Assembly: GCA_017656335.1 (NCBI GenBank)
Contig: JACDOA010000001.1
Location: forward strand, 1 to 64,000
Direction of reading: 5' to 3'
Origin: Thermosipho sp. (in: thermotogales)
GTDB lineage: Bacteria; Thermotogota; Thermotogae; Thermotogales; Fervidobacteriaceae
DNA length: 64,000 nt
The notes below the pieces were generated by a model, which was not told the DNA's origin, made no database searches, and was given only the letters and a program-made list of their open reading frames with translations. Every line of letters begins with the position of its first letter. Position 1 is the stretch's first letter. Of this stretch, positions 8,489-16,999 are shown in pieces. A program made the translations under genes and the position numbers.

Positions 8489-9558
8489 AATAACCTCTCC
8501 TCAGTATCAGGATCAAAGAAATGTAAATTGCTAATGTCAACATATAATTTTAATTCTTGTCCTTCAGTTAAAATAACATCATAGTGAAGCTTTGAAACAA
8601 GCCTTTGCTTACTTTCAGTTTCTACATGCAAAATAGTTTCAGGCATTAATCTTTCCGAAAAATATAATTTACCGTTGATAATAATATGATCTCCTTCTAA
8701 GGGTTCTAAATCTATATTTTCTGGTCTTATTCCTACTATAACTTCTTTTTTATTATATTTAAAAGGCAATTCAAATTTTAGAGATTCAAATTGTGCGAAT
8801 TGCTTATTACCTTCATTTATTACTTTACATTCAATGAAATTCATTTGAGGGGAACCAATGAAACCAGCCACAAATTTTGTGGAAGGTCTTTTGTAAATTT
8901 CCTCAGGGGTTCCATATTGAATAATTTTTCCTTTGTTCATTACTGCTATTTTATCTCCCATTGTCATGGCTTCCACTTGATCGTGAGTCACATATATGGT
9001 AGTTACTTTTAATTGCTCCTGAAGTTTCTTTAATTCACTTCTCATTTTGACTCTCAATAAAGCATCCAAATTGGACAAAGGTTCGTCAAGTAACAAAACT
9101 TTTGGATTGTGTACAATAGCTCTTGCAACAGCAACACGTTGCCTCTGACCTCCCGATAATTGTGATGGATATCTGTTTACTAACTCAGAAATATTTAATA
9201 AATCCACAGCCCATTGAACTTTTTTATGTATTTCTTCTTTTGGAATTTTTTTCAATTTTAATGGATATGCAATGTTGTCATAAACTTTCATATGTGGCCA
9301 TACAGCGTAACTCTGAAAAACCATTGAAACATTTCTATCTCTAGGTTGTAATTTACTGATTTCAACATTATCAAAGTATATTTTTCCATCGGTAAGTTGT
9401 TCTAATCCTGAAATACATCTCATCAAAGTGGTTTTTCCACAGCCAGAAGGACCCAATAATGCAACAAATATTCCATCTTCAATTTCAATATCTATTCCAT
9501 CCAAAGCTTTTACATTTCCAAAATATTTCTTAACTCCCTTAATTGTAATTTTTGCCAA
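8485..9558 (-). CDS. Sugar ABC transporter ATPase (MalK/UgpC type)
   Basis: 357 aa from the TTG at 9558; the track begins 14 codons earlier at another TTG inside the permease gene. GGGAGG lies eight bases before the chosen TTG. Walker A GPSGCGKTT, signature LSGGQRQRVAVARA, Walker B LLLDEPLSNLD and the switch His in VTHDQ are all intact. The C-terminal third is the OB/TOBE regulatory domain of MalK-type ATPases. It powers import by the two permeases encoded just upstream. MalK-type subunits often serve several sugar transporters in one cell, so it need not be dedicated. Confidence 0.93.
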   Translation of the reverse strand: MAKITIKGVKKYFGNVKALDGIDIEIEDGIFVALLGPSGCGKTTLMRCISGLEQLTDGKIYFDNVEISKLQPRDRNVSMVFQSYAVWPHMKVYDNIAYPLKLKKIPKEEIHKKVQWAVDLLNISELVNRYPSQLSGGQRQRVAVARAIVHNPKVLLLDEPLSNLDALLRVKMRSELKKLQEQLKVTTIYVTHDQVEAMTMGDKIAVMNKGKIIQYGTPEEIYKRPSTKFVAGFIGSPQMNFIECKVINEGNKQFAQFESLKFELPFKYNKKEVIVGIRPENIDLEPLEGDHIIINGKLYFSERLMPETILHVETESKQRLVSKLHYDVILTEGQELKLYVDISNLHFFDPDTEERLF

Positions 9559-9578
9559 TTTGATCAGCCTCCCAAAGT

Positions 9579-10370
9579 TTATTTGAGCGAAATACCCCAA
9601 ATTGCAATCAAGTATTTTCTTATAATAAATATAAATATCAAAGCCGGAATAGTCATAATAGTTGCCATTGCATACTTTAAATAATCAGGTGAAGCCATTG
9701 CAGTACTTAGTATATGAGCAGGTAAAGTACGATTTTGTATTGAGAGAATTGATGCTGCAAATACTTCGTTCCAAGACATGATAAAAGCATAAATTGCTGA
9801 TGCAGCTAAACCTGGCAAAGAAAGAGGTAAAGTAATTCTTATAAATGCACCAAATCTTGTCAATCCAAATACCATAGCAGCTTCTTCATATTCTATATAA
9901 ACTGATGAAAAAATGCTTGAAGTAATGATAACCGTAAAAGGTAAAATCATTGCAGCGTGTGCAAGCGCGACTCCTAAAGCAGTATCTACTAGATTTAATC
10001 TAATATAAGTTGTCACAAGAGCAACTGAAATTACTATCAATGGAATTGATCTAGTAAATAACATAATGAGTTTTACTGTATCTTTCCCAGGAAAATAGTA
10101 TCTTGCAAGTGCATAACCTGCAGGTATACCTAATAAGAAAGAAACCGCAATAGCTATTAAAGCTACTTGAATACTAGTGAACAATGCTTTAAGTCCACCT
10201 AAAGTGAAAAGTAATGTTTTGATATGTTCAAAAGTAAAATGAGATGGAAATATTTTAGTAGAATCGTAAAACTCAGAAGCTGGTGTTAAAGATGCAATAA
10301 TTGAAAGAACAATAGGTCCTATAAAGAAAAATAAGATTAAAAGAAATAATAAAATATAGATTGCTTTCAA
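9579..10370 (-). CDS. Sugar ABC permease (MalG type)
   Basis: 263 aa with about six membrane helices. The EAA loop (EYEEAAMVFGLTRFGAF...ITLPLSLPG) that docks on the ATPase is present. It starts at TTG two bases after the stop of the other permease, with GGAAGGTG upstream. It is the second membrane subunit of a CUT1-family importer. Confidence 0.92.
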   Translation of the reverse strand: MKAIYILLFLLILFFFIGPIVLSIIASLTPASEFYDSTKIFPSHFTFEHIKTLLFTLGGLKALFTSIQVALIAIAVSFLLGIPAGYALARYYFPGKDTVKLIMLFTRSIPLIVISVALVTTYIRLNLVDTALGVALAHAAMILPFTVIITSSIFSSVYIEYEEAAMVFGLTRFGAFIRITLPLSLPGLAASAIYAFIMSWNEVFAASILSIQNRTLPAHILSTAMASPDYLKYAMATIMTIPALIFIFIIRKYLIAIWGISLK

Positions 10371-10372
10371 TG

Positions 10373-11227
10373 TTATTCACCTTCCTCCAAATGCTTAGGC
10401 TTAAGAGTTTTAAGATAGAACCAACCTACAACGAAAGTAAGTAGTGCAATAATCAAAGAATATGCGCTTGCCACATTTTTGTTGTTTCTAAATACATACC
10501 AATAGTATGTTTCTCCTGCTAATACAGTTATATCTCTTCCAGCTAAAATCCAAACCACGCCAAACAATTGAAATGCAAAAAGAGTTCTAATCAATAATGC
10601 GGAGAGAATAGCAGGTTTTAATAATGGTAAAGTAATTTTCCAAGTTCTTTGCCATGCACTAAAGCCAAAGATCTCAGCAGCTTCTATATATTCTTTGTTA
10701 ATTGATTGAAGACCAGCGAGTATCATAATAAAAACCAATGGTGTTGCTCTCCAAATTTCAGTTAAAATAATAACAAAAAGTTCTCTGCTTTTAAACATAA
10801 ACCCAAAGAAGTAAATTGGTCTATCGATTAAATTAAAAGATATAAGAAATCTATTTAAAAAACCATTTGAAGAAAATATTGAATAACTGATAAGACCTGC
10901 AGTAATATCACTTAAAGCTAAAGGAGTAGTAATTAAAAATATCGTTAATTGATGACCTCTAAATTTTTTATTAACGAATAATGCTAATAGAATAGATAGG
11001 GATAGTTGAATGGGAATAATAATTGCAGCAAGTAAAAGAGTATTCAAAAAAGCAGTTCTAAAATCTTTAGAAGACAACAACAATTTAAAGTTTCCAAAAG
11101 GACCTTCAGGACTCTGCAAAGCTAATTTTGCAGTACCAAAAATTGGGATAACGATAAACACAAAAAGATAAATTAAGGAAGGAGCAATTAATAACCAGTA
11201 TTTAAGATTTTTGTTTTTTAGAAACAC
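10373..11227 (-). CDS. Sugar ABC permease (MalF type)
   Basis: 284 aa from the GTG at 11227. The track begins at a GTG three codons earlier, but that codon almost touches AAGGAG, while the second GTG has eight bases of spacing. Six membrane helices and the EAA loop (EYIEAAEIFGFSAWQRTWKITLPLLKP) are visible. It pairs with the next permease. A large stable hairpin lies between it and the binding-protein gene upstream. Confidence 0.92.
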   Translation of the reverse strand: MFLKNKNLKYWLLIAPSLIYLFVFIVIPIFGTAKLALQSPEGPFGNFKLLLSSKDFRTAFLNTLLLAAIIIPIQLSLSILLALFVNKKFRGHQLTIFLITTPLALSDITAGLISYSIFSSNGFLNRFLISFNLIDRPIYFFGFMFKSRELFVIILTEIWRATPLVFIMILAGLQSINKEYIEAAEIFGFSAWQRTWKITLPLLKPAILSALLIRTLFAFQLFGVVWILAGRDITVLAGETYYWYVFRNNKNVASAYSLIIALLTFVVGWFYLKTLKPKHLEEGE

Positions 11228-11255
11228 TTTACCCACTCCTTAGTTTCATTTTAAA

Positions 11256-11285
11256 CGAATGCAGGTGTTTAAACACCTGCATTCG
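11256..11285 (-). other. Intercistronic 15-bp perfect hairpin
   Basis: CGAATGCAGGTGTTT is followed directly by its exact reverse complement, giving a 30-base perfect palindrome. On the minus strand it is followed by GTTTAAAATG, a poor U-tract. It lies between the binding-protein gene and the first permease gene. In such operons a hairpin here commonly protects the upstream mRNA or partly ends transcription, so that more binding protein than permease is made. Confidence 0.75.
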
Positions 11286-11312
11286 AAGAATAATAACTAA
11301 ATTATTTTTTAA

Positions 11313-12557
11313 TTATTGAATTGGAACTCCAACTTCTTCAAAAATACCTTTTAACTTTTTAGCAAGATCGGGTAATACACTAGCCGGAGATTCTTTGTAA
11401 AATACTATTCTAGTAAATGCATTCCTATAAGTTTCGGTGAATTCTCCACCTTTAGAACCTAAACCAGGAATGGTAGCAATAATTGAGTCAGGGGCTGATG
11501 ATTGATTTAAGACACCCTGAGCAAGAATTTTAAGTGCGCCTTCGGGAATAGCGTTTGAAGCTTCTTTGACAACTGGGAAGAAACCAACATTTTGAAGAAT
11601 AGCAACTTGTGTCTCAGGAGAAGTTAAGAATTCAATTACTTTAACAACCTCATCTACATTTTGAACACCCTTTGGGATAGCTAATCCTGCCATTACTAAG
11701 ATATAACCTCTACCTTCTGGACCTCTTGGAACAGGTACTACAACAAAGTCGTTAGGACGTTCAACAATTGCTTGTTTTAATCTTGCAGTATGATCCCATG
11801 CAATCATAACTTCGTTTCTCAACAATGGTTGATCCATACTATCCCAAGTAGTACAGGCAGGATGGACGTAATTGAATAAAACTTGGAGATCTCTCCACAT
11901 AGTGTATGCTTCGTCACTGTCAAATTTTGCGGCTTGGAAACCCGTATAGGATGGATAAATATATCCATGTAAAAATCTATGCCACAATCCTTTTGGCCCA
12001 AGCGGAAATCCTAATTGTGGAGTTTTTGTTTCAACCATAAGTTTTTGTGCCCAATTTATTAATGCTTTATAAGTCCATTTTTCTGTACCATTAATGACAT
12101 CATCCTTACTAAGACCTGCTGGTAAGTATTCAAAAGCTTTTTTGTTGATTGCCATTGCATAAGTTGCTTGTAACCAAGGAATGAAAACTTTTTGATTTTT
12201 AAAAGTTGAATATTTTTCGAGTGTACTTAAAAAAGTAACACCTGGAATTTGTATATCTGATAAATCTGCAAGTAAACCTTCAGCAGCGAAATTATACAAA
12301 TTAGCTTGTAAGTCAGCAACTAAATTAATAGTGATTTTATTAGTTTTATGTTCAGCTTCTAATCGCGAGAGTAAATCGGGATATTCAAAATTAATTAGTC
12401 CAACATCAATTCCAGAAGATTTTGAAAAAGCAGCGAGCTGATTAAGCAGAAATTCTCTTTCAGCAGCAGGTGTCATTTGCGTGGAACCAAAATTTACTTT
12501 ACCGAAAATAGGAACTAATAACATAAGAATTAGAAATAAAACAAAATATTTTCTCAT
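11313..12557 (-). CDS. Sugar ABC substrate-binding protein
   Basis: 414 aa from the ATG at 12557 (MRKYFVLFLILMLLVPIFG), preceded by AAAAGGAGGGG. The track start 11 codons earlier lacks this spacing. A typical signal peptide is followed by an extracellular solute-binding family 1 layout (family of maltose-binding protein): YPDLLSRLEAE, NLVADLQANLYNFAAEGLLADLS, and MAGLAIPKGVQNVDEVVKVIEFL near the C terminus. No lipobox is seen, so it should be periplasmic. The ligand is unknown; the linked cytoplasmic alpha-mannosidase suggests a mannoside. Confidence 0.9.
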   Translation of the reverse strand: MRKYFVLFLILMLLVPIFGKVNFGSTQMTPAAEREFLLNQLAAFSKSSGIDVGLINFEYPDLLSRLEAEHKTNKITINLVADLQANLYNFAAEGLLADLSDIQIPGVTFLSTLEKYSTFKNQKVFIPWLQATYAMAINKKAFEYLPAGLSKDDVINGTEKWTYKALINWAQKLMVETKTPQLGFPLGPKGLWHRFLHGYIYPSYTGFQAAKFDSDEAYTMWRDLQVLFNYVHPACTTWDSMDQPLLRNEVMIAWDHTARLKQAIVERPNDFVVVPVPRGPEGRGYILVMAGLAIPKGVQNVDEVVKVIEFLTSPETQVAILQNVGFFPVVKEASNAIPEGALKILAQGVLNQSSAPDSIIATIPGLGSKGGEFTETYRNAFTRIVFYKESPASVLPDLAKKLKGIFEEVGVPIQ

Positions 12558-12643
12558 AAAATCCCCTCCTTTTAGTGTAGTAAACACCATTAGAATTGTA
12601 CCATTAATTAAAAATAAAAATAAATATCATATACATCGATTAT

Positions 12644-12660
12644 ATGGAAATAATCTCCAT
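12644..12660. promoter_or_regulatory. Possible operator dyad upstream of the sugar operon
   Basis: ATGGA, seven bases, TCCAT. It lies about 85 bases upstream of the binding-protein start. Short arms in AT-rich DNA can arise by chance, so this is weak. Confidence 0.25.
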
Positions 12661-12827
12661 TAGAATGAAAAAAAAGGAAAAAACTTTCTCAGAGGTGAAT
12701 TTATCTTTTTAAATTATAAAAGTTATGTGAATAAACAAGAAGAAATAAAAACGAATTTCAAAAAAAACTTATTAATAGATCTTATATTAGATAGAGAACA
12801 AAATACAAGAAACTTGCTGAAATAAAT

Positions 12828-12890
12828 TTTGAGCAAACAACTTGTTAGTGGTGTTTTTTTTGTATGATATAATTACTGTTGAACAAACAT
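12828..12890 (+). promoter_or_regulatory. Promoter with two operator-like motifs
   Basis: TATAAT at 12868-12873 has TG three bases before it (extended -10). TTGTTA at 12842 could be the -35, but the spacing is 20. AACAA-C-TTGTT (12836-12846) overlaps that -35, and TGTTGAACAAACAT (12877-12890) sits at the expected start of transcription. The second motif returns downstream of the dehydrogenase gene at 13759-13772, and TTGAGCAAACAA at 12829 is a near copy. Confidence 0.4.
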
Positions 12891-12946
12891 AAATTATAAA
12901 TATTTTTCTACACAGATTTTTTACTACTAAAAAACTTAACTAATTC

Positions 12947-12966
12947 TGATATAATAAATTCAGGAG
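12947..12966 (+). promoter_or_regulatory. Extended -10 and ribosome site before the dehydrogenase
   Basis: TGATATAAT at 12947-12955, then AGGAGGG at 12962, then ATG at 12974. If used, the leader would be very short. No -35 is evident. Confidence 0.4.
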
Positions 12967-12973
12967 GGATAAC

Positions 12974-13738
12974 ATGCCTGTATTTCTTAAGAATGAAACT
13001 GTTTTAATTACTGGTGGTTCATCAGGAATAGGTGAAGAATTTGCATATCAATTAGCTGAAAAAGGTCTTAATCTAATTATTGTTGGAAGAAATTCAGAAA
13101 GACTTGAGAAAGTATACAAAAATACAAAACGTATTAACGAAAAAATATCAGTTGAAATAATTAATTTTGATCTTTCTCAAGATATTGATTTATTTATCGA
13201 TACTATTAAATTTTTTGATATTGATCATCTTATAAATAATGCAGGATTTGGATTGTATGGAAAATTTGTTAATGGAAATATTAATTTATACAACAAAATG
13301 ATTTCAGTAAATATTAAAGCTTTAACATTATTAAGCTATTTCTACTCAAAAAAATTTATCGAAAAAAATAAAGGTGGAATTATTAATGTAGCTTCAGTTG
13401 CGGGGTTTTTTCCAATTCCTCATTTTGTTGTATATGGTTCCACAAAATCGTATGTATATAATTTTTCAATGTCTTTATGGGCAGAACTTAGAAAGTTTAA
13501 TGTTCATATAATGTGCCTTGCACCTGGAAAAACAAAAACAAGATTTTTTGAAAGGGCAAATATGAAAAATAATCAAAAACTAATGAGTGTAAAAGATGTT
13601 GTATATGGAGCAATAAAAGCATATGAAAAAAATAAACCTTTGTATATACCTGGGATTTCAAATAAGCTTACATATCACTTAATAAGGAGGATTTTTTCTG
13701 ATAAGTTTGTTGCAAAGCTATTAGAGAAGACTTTTTAA
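12974..13738 (+). CDS. Short-chain dehydrogenase/reductase
   Basis: 254 aa. The cofactor loop TGGSSGIGEE (about residues 13-22), the NNAG motif, the catalytic Ser in NVASVAG and YGSTK (Tyr-x3-Lys) are all present, so it should be an active NAD(P)-dependent oxidoreductase of the classical SDR type. Overall it resembles DltE/YdfG-like SDRs. The substrate cannot be told. The gene stands alone, flanked by identical 14-bp operator-like motifs, which suggests its own regulator. Confidence 0.88.
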   Translation: MPVFLKNETVLITGGSSGIGEEFAYQLAEKGLNLIIVGRNSERLEKVYKNTKRINEKISVEIINFDLSQDIDLFIDTIKFFDIDHLINNAGFGLYGKFVNGNINLYNKMISVNIKALTLLSYFYSKKFIEKNKGGIINVASVAGFFPIPHFVVYGSTKSYVYNFSMSLWAELRKFNVHIMCLAPGKTKTRFFERANMKNNQKLMSVKDVVYGAIKAYEKNKPLYIPGISNKLTYHLIRRIFSDKFVAKLLEKTF

Positions 13739-13758
13739 TATAGTGATATTTACATTCA

Positions 13759-13772
13759 TGTTGAACAAACAT
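13759..13772. promoter_or_regulatory. Second copy of the TGTTGAACAAACAT motif
   Basis: Identical over 14 bases to 12877-12890. With the preceding A it forms ATGTT-GAACA-AACAT, an imperfect dyad of operator size. It lies 20 bases after the dehydrogenase stop. Confidence 0.35.
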
Positions 13773-13841
13773 TATTAATTTTCTGGTTTTTATCCTCTAT
13801 ATAATGTATATCTACGCAAGATTATTTTTTTCTTTTTTATA

Positions 13842-13867
13842 TGCAATATAATAACTATTATATTGTA
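13842..13867. repeat. 26-bp dyad, copy 3
   Basis: TGCAATATAA, TAACTA, TTATATTGTA. It has the same arms and spacing as the perfect copy at 4181-4206, with one arm base changed. No A/B-type flanking sequence is seen here. Confidence 0.55.
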
Positions 13868-14240
13868 TTTGATTTCATATCATTAAATACTCATTGTAAA
13901 ACTTATCTATTAGCTGATGCAATCAAGCAAAACTAAAAGTAAAATTTCAATTATTTAACAATCTTATGATTTTCTCTTTTTATTTGAAATGCTTTAGCTT
14001 CTTATTTCTTATGTTTTTCATACACCAAATTTTTGCTATATTCTACTTAACTTTCCACTTTTCATTTTTACCACTCAAATAGATTATACTTTGATCACAC
14101 CATTTCTATTTTTTAATTCCTCATCAATACCATTAAATTTAATATCCCCTTATAAAAAATTTATTAATAAAATTTTCTATAAATGATATTTTAGCTTCAA
14201 CCTAATTTTTAGTTTTAATTTTAAAAATTTTATATAATTA

Positions 14241-14305
14241 TGATATAATAAGTTGATAAAATTTTACTGAATAAATTTTATAACCATATTATAACGGGGG
14301 TGATT
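14241..14305 (+). promoter_or_regulatory. Extended -10 and ribosome site of the LVIVD lipoprotein gene
   Basis: TGATATAAT at 14241-14249; no clear -35. CGGGGGTG before the ATG at 14309 is the ribosome site. The GTG at 14300 used by the track lies inside that site and is unlikely to be the start. Confidence 0.45.
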
Positions 14306-14308
14306 ATC

Positions 14309-16465
14309 ATGAGAAAAACATTTTTACTATTACTAGTTCTTTTTAGCATGATATTCATTCTTAGCAATTGTTTTAAAAGCGCAAGTCCTCTTAACAGAGA
14401 ACCTGAATGGAGTAATATTACTGATCAAACTGTTAAAGTAGGAGAAACTCTACAATTAGATTTAACTCAGTTCGTTGCTGATCCTGAAGGTGGGAATATC
14501 TGTTTATCTTTAGTGACAACTGGAAAAGGTTCTATTGACAATAACGGTGTTTATACTTGGACACCTGGAACAAGTGATATAGGAGTACATCAAATTACTG
14601 TAAAAGCACAAGATAATTTCGGAAATTTTGCTTCAACTACATTTAAGATAACAGTATACGGAAATATTATTGTTGCCGCTGGTGGGATGGATGGAATTAT
14701 ATTAATTGATGTTACTAATCCTGCAAGCCCTATAATGATTGGAAATTTTGATACAGATGGGTATGTAGAAGATGTTTATGTATCTGGCATTTTTTCTTAT
14801 GTTGCTGATGGGGATAATGGATTATTAATAGTTGACATTACCGATTCAACTAATCCTCAATTGATTGGTCATTTAGATTCTTTATACCATAACAATAATG
14901 CAACATTGGGTTATGTATATTGTATTTATGCTTCTGATAATTTTGTTTATCTCACAGATGATTATAATGGATTTGCAATAATTGATGTTTCTGATCCATC
15001 TAATCCTCAATTGATTGGATATTTGGATGTTATAGGCTCTGTTAAAGACTTCCAAGTTTCTGGTAATTATGCATATGTTTCAGATGAAGATTACGGATTT
15101 ACTATAATTGATATTTCTGATCCAACTAATCCTAAATTGATTGGATATTTATACGATTTATCTGATGTTTATGGTGTTTACCTTTCTGAGAATTATGCTT
15201 ATGTAGCTGAAGGTGTAAATGGTTTAGAAATTATTGATATATCTGTTCCAACTAACACTCAACTTGTGCTTAACGTTGATACCTATGGACATGCTGAAGA
15301 TGTCTATATTTTGGACAATTATGCTTACATTGCTGATGGTGAATATGGGTTAGTAATCATTGATATATCTGAAGCAACAAATTCTCATATATCTGGATAT
15401 TTGGAAATAGATGGTTATTTAAATAATATATTTGTTTCTGATAATTATGCATATGCTATCGACATTGAAAATGGATTACAAATAATTGACATTTCTGATT
15501 CAACTAATCCTCAACTTGTTGGTTTTTTGAATTCGAATAGTGATGCTTATAAAATTTACATTTCTGGAAATTATGCTTATGTTGCAGATTATTACAATGG
15601 CTTAGTCATAATTGATATTTCTAATCCATCTAATCCACAAAAAATTGGGCATTTTGATACTCAAGGTTATGCATTAGGAGTATATGTTTCAGGAGATTAT
15701 GCGTATATTGCCGATGCACTAAATGGAATAGTAATCGTAGATATTTCTGTTCCAGAAAATCCACAGTTTATAAGTGAATTTGATACTTACGGATTTTCTT
15801 GGGATGTTTCTGTTGCAAATGATTATGCGTATGTAGCCGATTGGACTAATGACTTAGTAACTTTAAATATTTCTGATCCTTCAAGCCCCCAACTATATTG
15901 GAAGATTGATGTACAAGGATACTTAAACAGTGTACATATTTTAGATGATTATTTATATGTTACCTGTTATACAAGTGGATTAGGAATTATAGATATATCT
16001 AACCCTTTAAATCCAAATGAAGTTGGGCATTTTTATCCTGATGGTATTTCAAATGATGTCCACATTTCAGGAAATTATGCTTATCTTGCTGAACATAATG
16101 AAGGTTTATTATGTGTAAATATAACTGATCCTGTGCATCCTATAATAGCTGATAGTTTTAAAACTGGTTTTGCTGCATATGGATTAGACATTTCAGGAAA
16201 TCATGCTTACGTTGCTGATGGAGCAGATGTTGTAATCATTAATATTTCTAATCCTTTTAATTTAGAAGAAATTGGAAAGTTAGAAATGGGCTATTATAAT
16301 TTCTCCGGTTCTATAAAAGCAAGAGATATAAAAATTTCAGGAAATTATGCATATATTGCTGATGAAGAAAATGGTATAGTTGTTATTGATGTTTCAGATC
16401 CTACAAATCCAGTTATAATAAAAGATATATTTTGGTTAAATTTAAATAAATTAAGTGGAATGTAA
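14309..16465 (+). CDS. Lipoprotein with Ig-like domain and 14 LVIVD repeats
   Basis: 718 aa. A signal peptide ends in FILSNC, so Cys21 is a likely lipidation site (Asn at -1 is unusual). Residues of about 30-115 form an Ig/cadherin-like domain (VGETLQLDL...GVHQITVKAQDNFGN). The rest is 14 repeats of about 42 residues with the core YAYVADxxNGLxIIDISDPxNPxxIG, the LVIVD repeat. Each repeat is probably one beta-propeller blade, so 14 fits two seven-bladed propellers. It is likely anchored at the cell surface or in the periplasm, with a binding or adhesion role that the sequence does not define. Single-gene unit with its own promoter and terminator. Confidence 0.85.
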   Translation: MRKTFLLLLVLFSMIFILSNCFKSASPLNREPEWSNITDQTVKVGETLQLDLTQFVADPEGGNICLSLVTTGKGSIDNNGVYTWTPGTSDIGVHQITVKAQDNFGNFASTTFKITVYGNIIVAAGGMDGIILIDVTNPASPIMIGNFDTDGYVEDVYVSGIFSYVADGDNGLLIVDITDSTNPQLIGHLDSLYHNNNATLGYVYCIYASDNFVYLTDDYNGFAIIDVSDPSNPQLIGYLDVIGSVKDFQVSGNYAYVSDEDYGFTIIDISDPTNPKLIGYLYDLSDVYGVYLSENYAYVAEGVNGLEIIDISVPTNTQLVLNVDTYGHAEDVYILDNYAYIADGEYGLVIIDISEATNSHISGYLEIDGYLNNIFVSDNYAYAIDIENGLQIIDISDSTNPQLVGFLNSNSDAYKIYISGNYAYVADYYNGLVIIDISNPSNPQKIGHFDTQGYALGVYVSGDYAYIADALNGIVIVDISVPENPQFISEFDTYGFSWDVSVANDYAYVADWTNDLVTLNISDPSSPQLYWKIDVQGYLNSVHILDDYLYVTCYTSGLGIIDISNPLNPNEVGHFYPDGISNDVHISGNYAYLAEHNEGLLCVNITDPVHPIIADSFKTGFAAYGLDISGNHAYVADGADVVIINISNPFNLEEIGKLEMGYYNFSGSIKARDIKISGNYAYIADEENGIVVIDVSDPTNPVIIKDIFWLNLNKLSGM

Positions 16466-16524
16466 TTTTAACTAATAAAATGTTGAAGTTTTGAAATATC
16501 GTTTTTAAAGAACTTCCATAATGA

Positions 16525-16566
16525 AAAAATGGCTTTGGTAATTTATCATTTACCAAAGCCATTTTT
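16525..16566. terminator. Bidirectional terminator
   Basis: AAAAATGGCTTTGGTAA and its full complement form a 17-bp stem with an eight-base loop, between the LVIVD gene (plus) and the thioredoxin gene (minus). It can serve both. Confidence 0.9.
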
Positions 16567-16592
16567 AAAGTATTATTATATAATTTTTTCAG

Positions 16593-16865
16593 TTAATTTT
16601 TTGTGAGTTCCAAAAAGCGGTTAATAAAATTTGTTATTTCAGATATACTAAAATTTCGTGAAAATCTTGCTAATTCTTGATTATTTTCATCAATTATCAA
16701 TACCGTTGGAACTGTCAAAACTAAATGTTGACCGGCAATTTCGGGTTTCTCCAGAACATCAATCACTTCAAATTCCAATGAATACTTCTCAGCGATATTT
16801 TTTACTTTAGGATAAACAGCTCCGCAAACTGAGCATTTGTCATTTTTAAAATACAAAATCTTCAT
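16593..16865 (-). CDS. Thioredoxin-like protein
   Basis: 90 aa, short for a thioredoxin (usually 100-110). The active site is CSVC (residues 11-14), and the cis-proline motif is VPTVLIID. A dithiol-disulfide role in the cytoplasm is expected; there is no signal peptide. AAAGGAG precedes the ATG. Glutaredoxin-like or small archaeal-type thioredoxin are alternatives. Single gene. Confidence 0.85.
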   Translation of the reverse strand: MKILYFKNDKCSVCGAVYPKVKNIAEKYSLEFEVIDVLEKPEIAGQHLVLTVPTVLIIDENNQELARFSRNFSISEITNFINRFLELTKN

Positions 16866-16936
16866 TTTTTAACTCCTTTTTTCTTTTTTTCATACTCTTC
16901 AATAATTTTATCAGTTTTACTTTAATAGTCAATTTC

Positions 16937-16964
16937 TTGATTTTTAAATTTTAAATGTTATAAT
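16937..16964 (+). promoter_or_regulatory. Promoter of feoAB
   Basis: TTGATT (16937-16942), 16-base spacer, TATAAT (16959-16964). Confidence 0.65.
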
Positions 16965-16968
16965 CTTA

Positions 16969-16985
16969 TTGAGAATTATTTTCAA
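16969..16985. promoter_or_regulatory. Operator-like dyad at the feoAB start site
   Basis: TTGAGAATTATTTTCAA is a 17-bp palindrome with one mismatched pair and a central base. It covers the expected transcription start of feoAB, as Fur- or DtxR/MntR-type iron repressor sites do. The regulator gene is not in this window. Confidence 0.5.
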
Positions 16986-16999
16986 AAGGGAGGATTTCA

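Larger units (their letters stand above)
12558..12973. other. Divergent intergenic region
   Basis: Spacer between the binding-protein gene (minus) and the dehydrogenase gene (plus). It holds a 17-bp dyad at 12644-12660, operator-like motifs at 12828-12846 and 12877-12890, and two TGATATAAT promoter elements. No small gene is seen. Confidence 0.6.
13739..14308. other. 570-bp intergenic region
   Basis: No gene is seen on either strand. It holds a second copy of the TGTTGAACAAACAT motif (13759-13772), a 26-bp dyad (13842-13867), and the extended -10 for the LVIVD gene (14241-14249). The rest is featureless AT-rich sequence. Confidence 0.6.
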
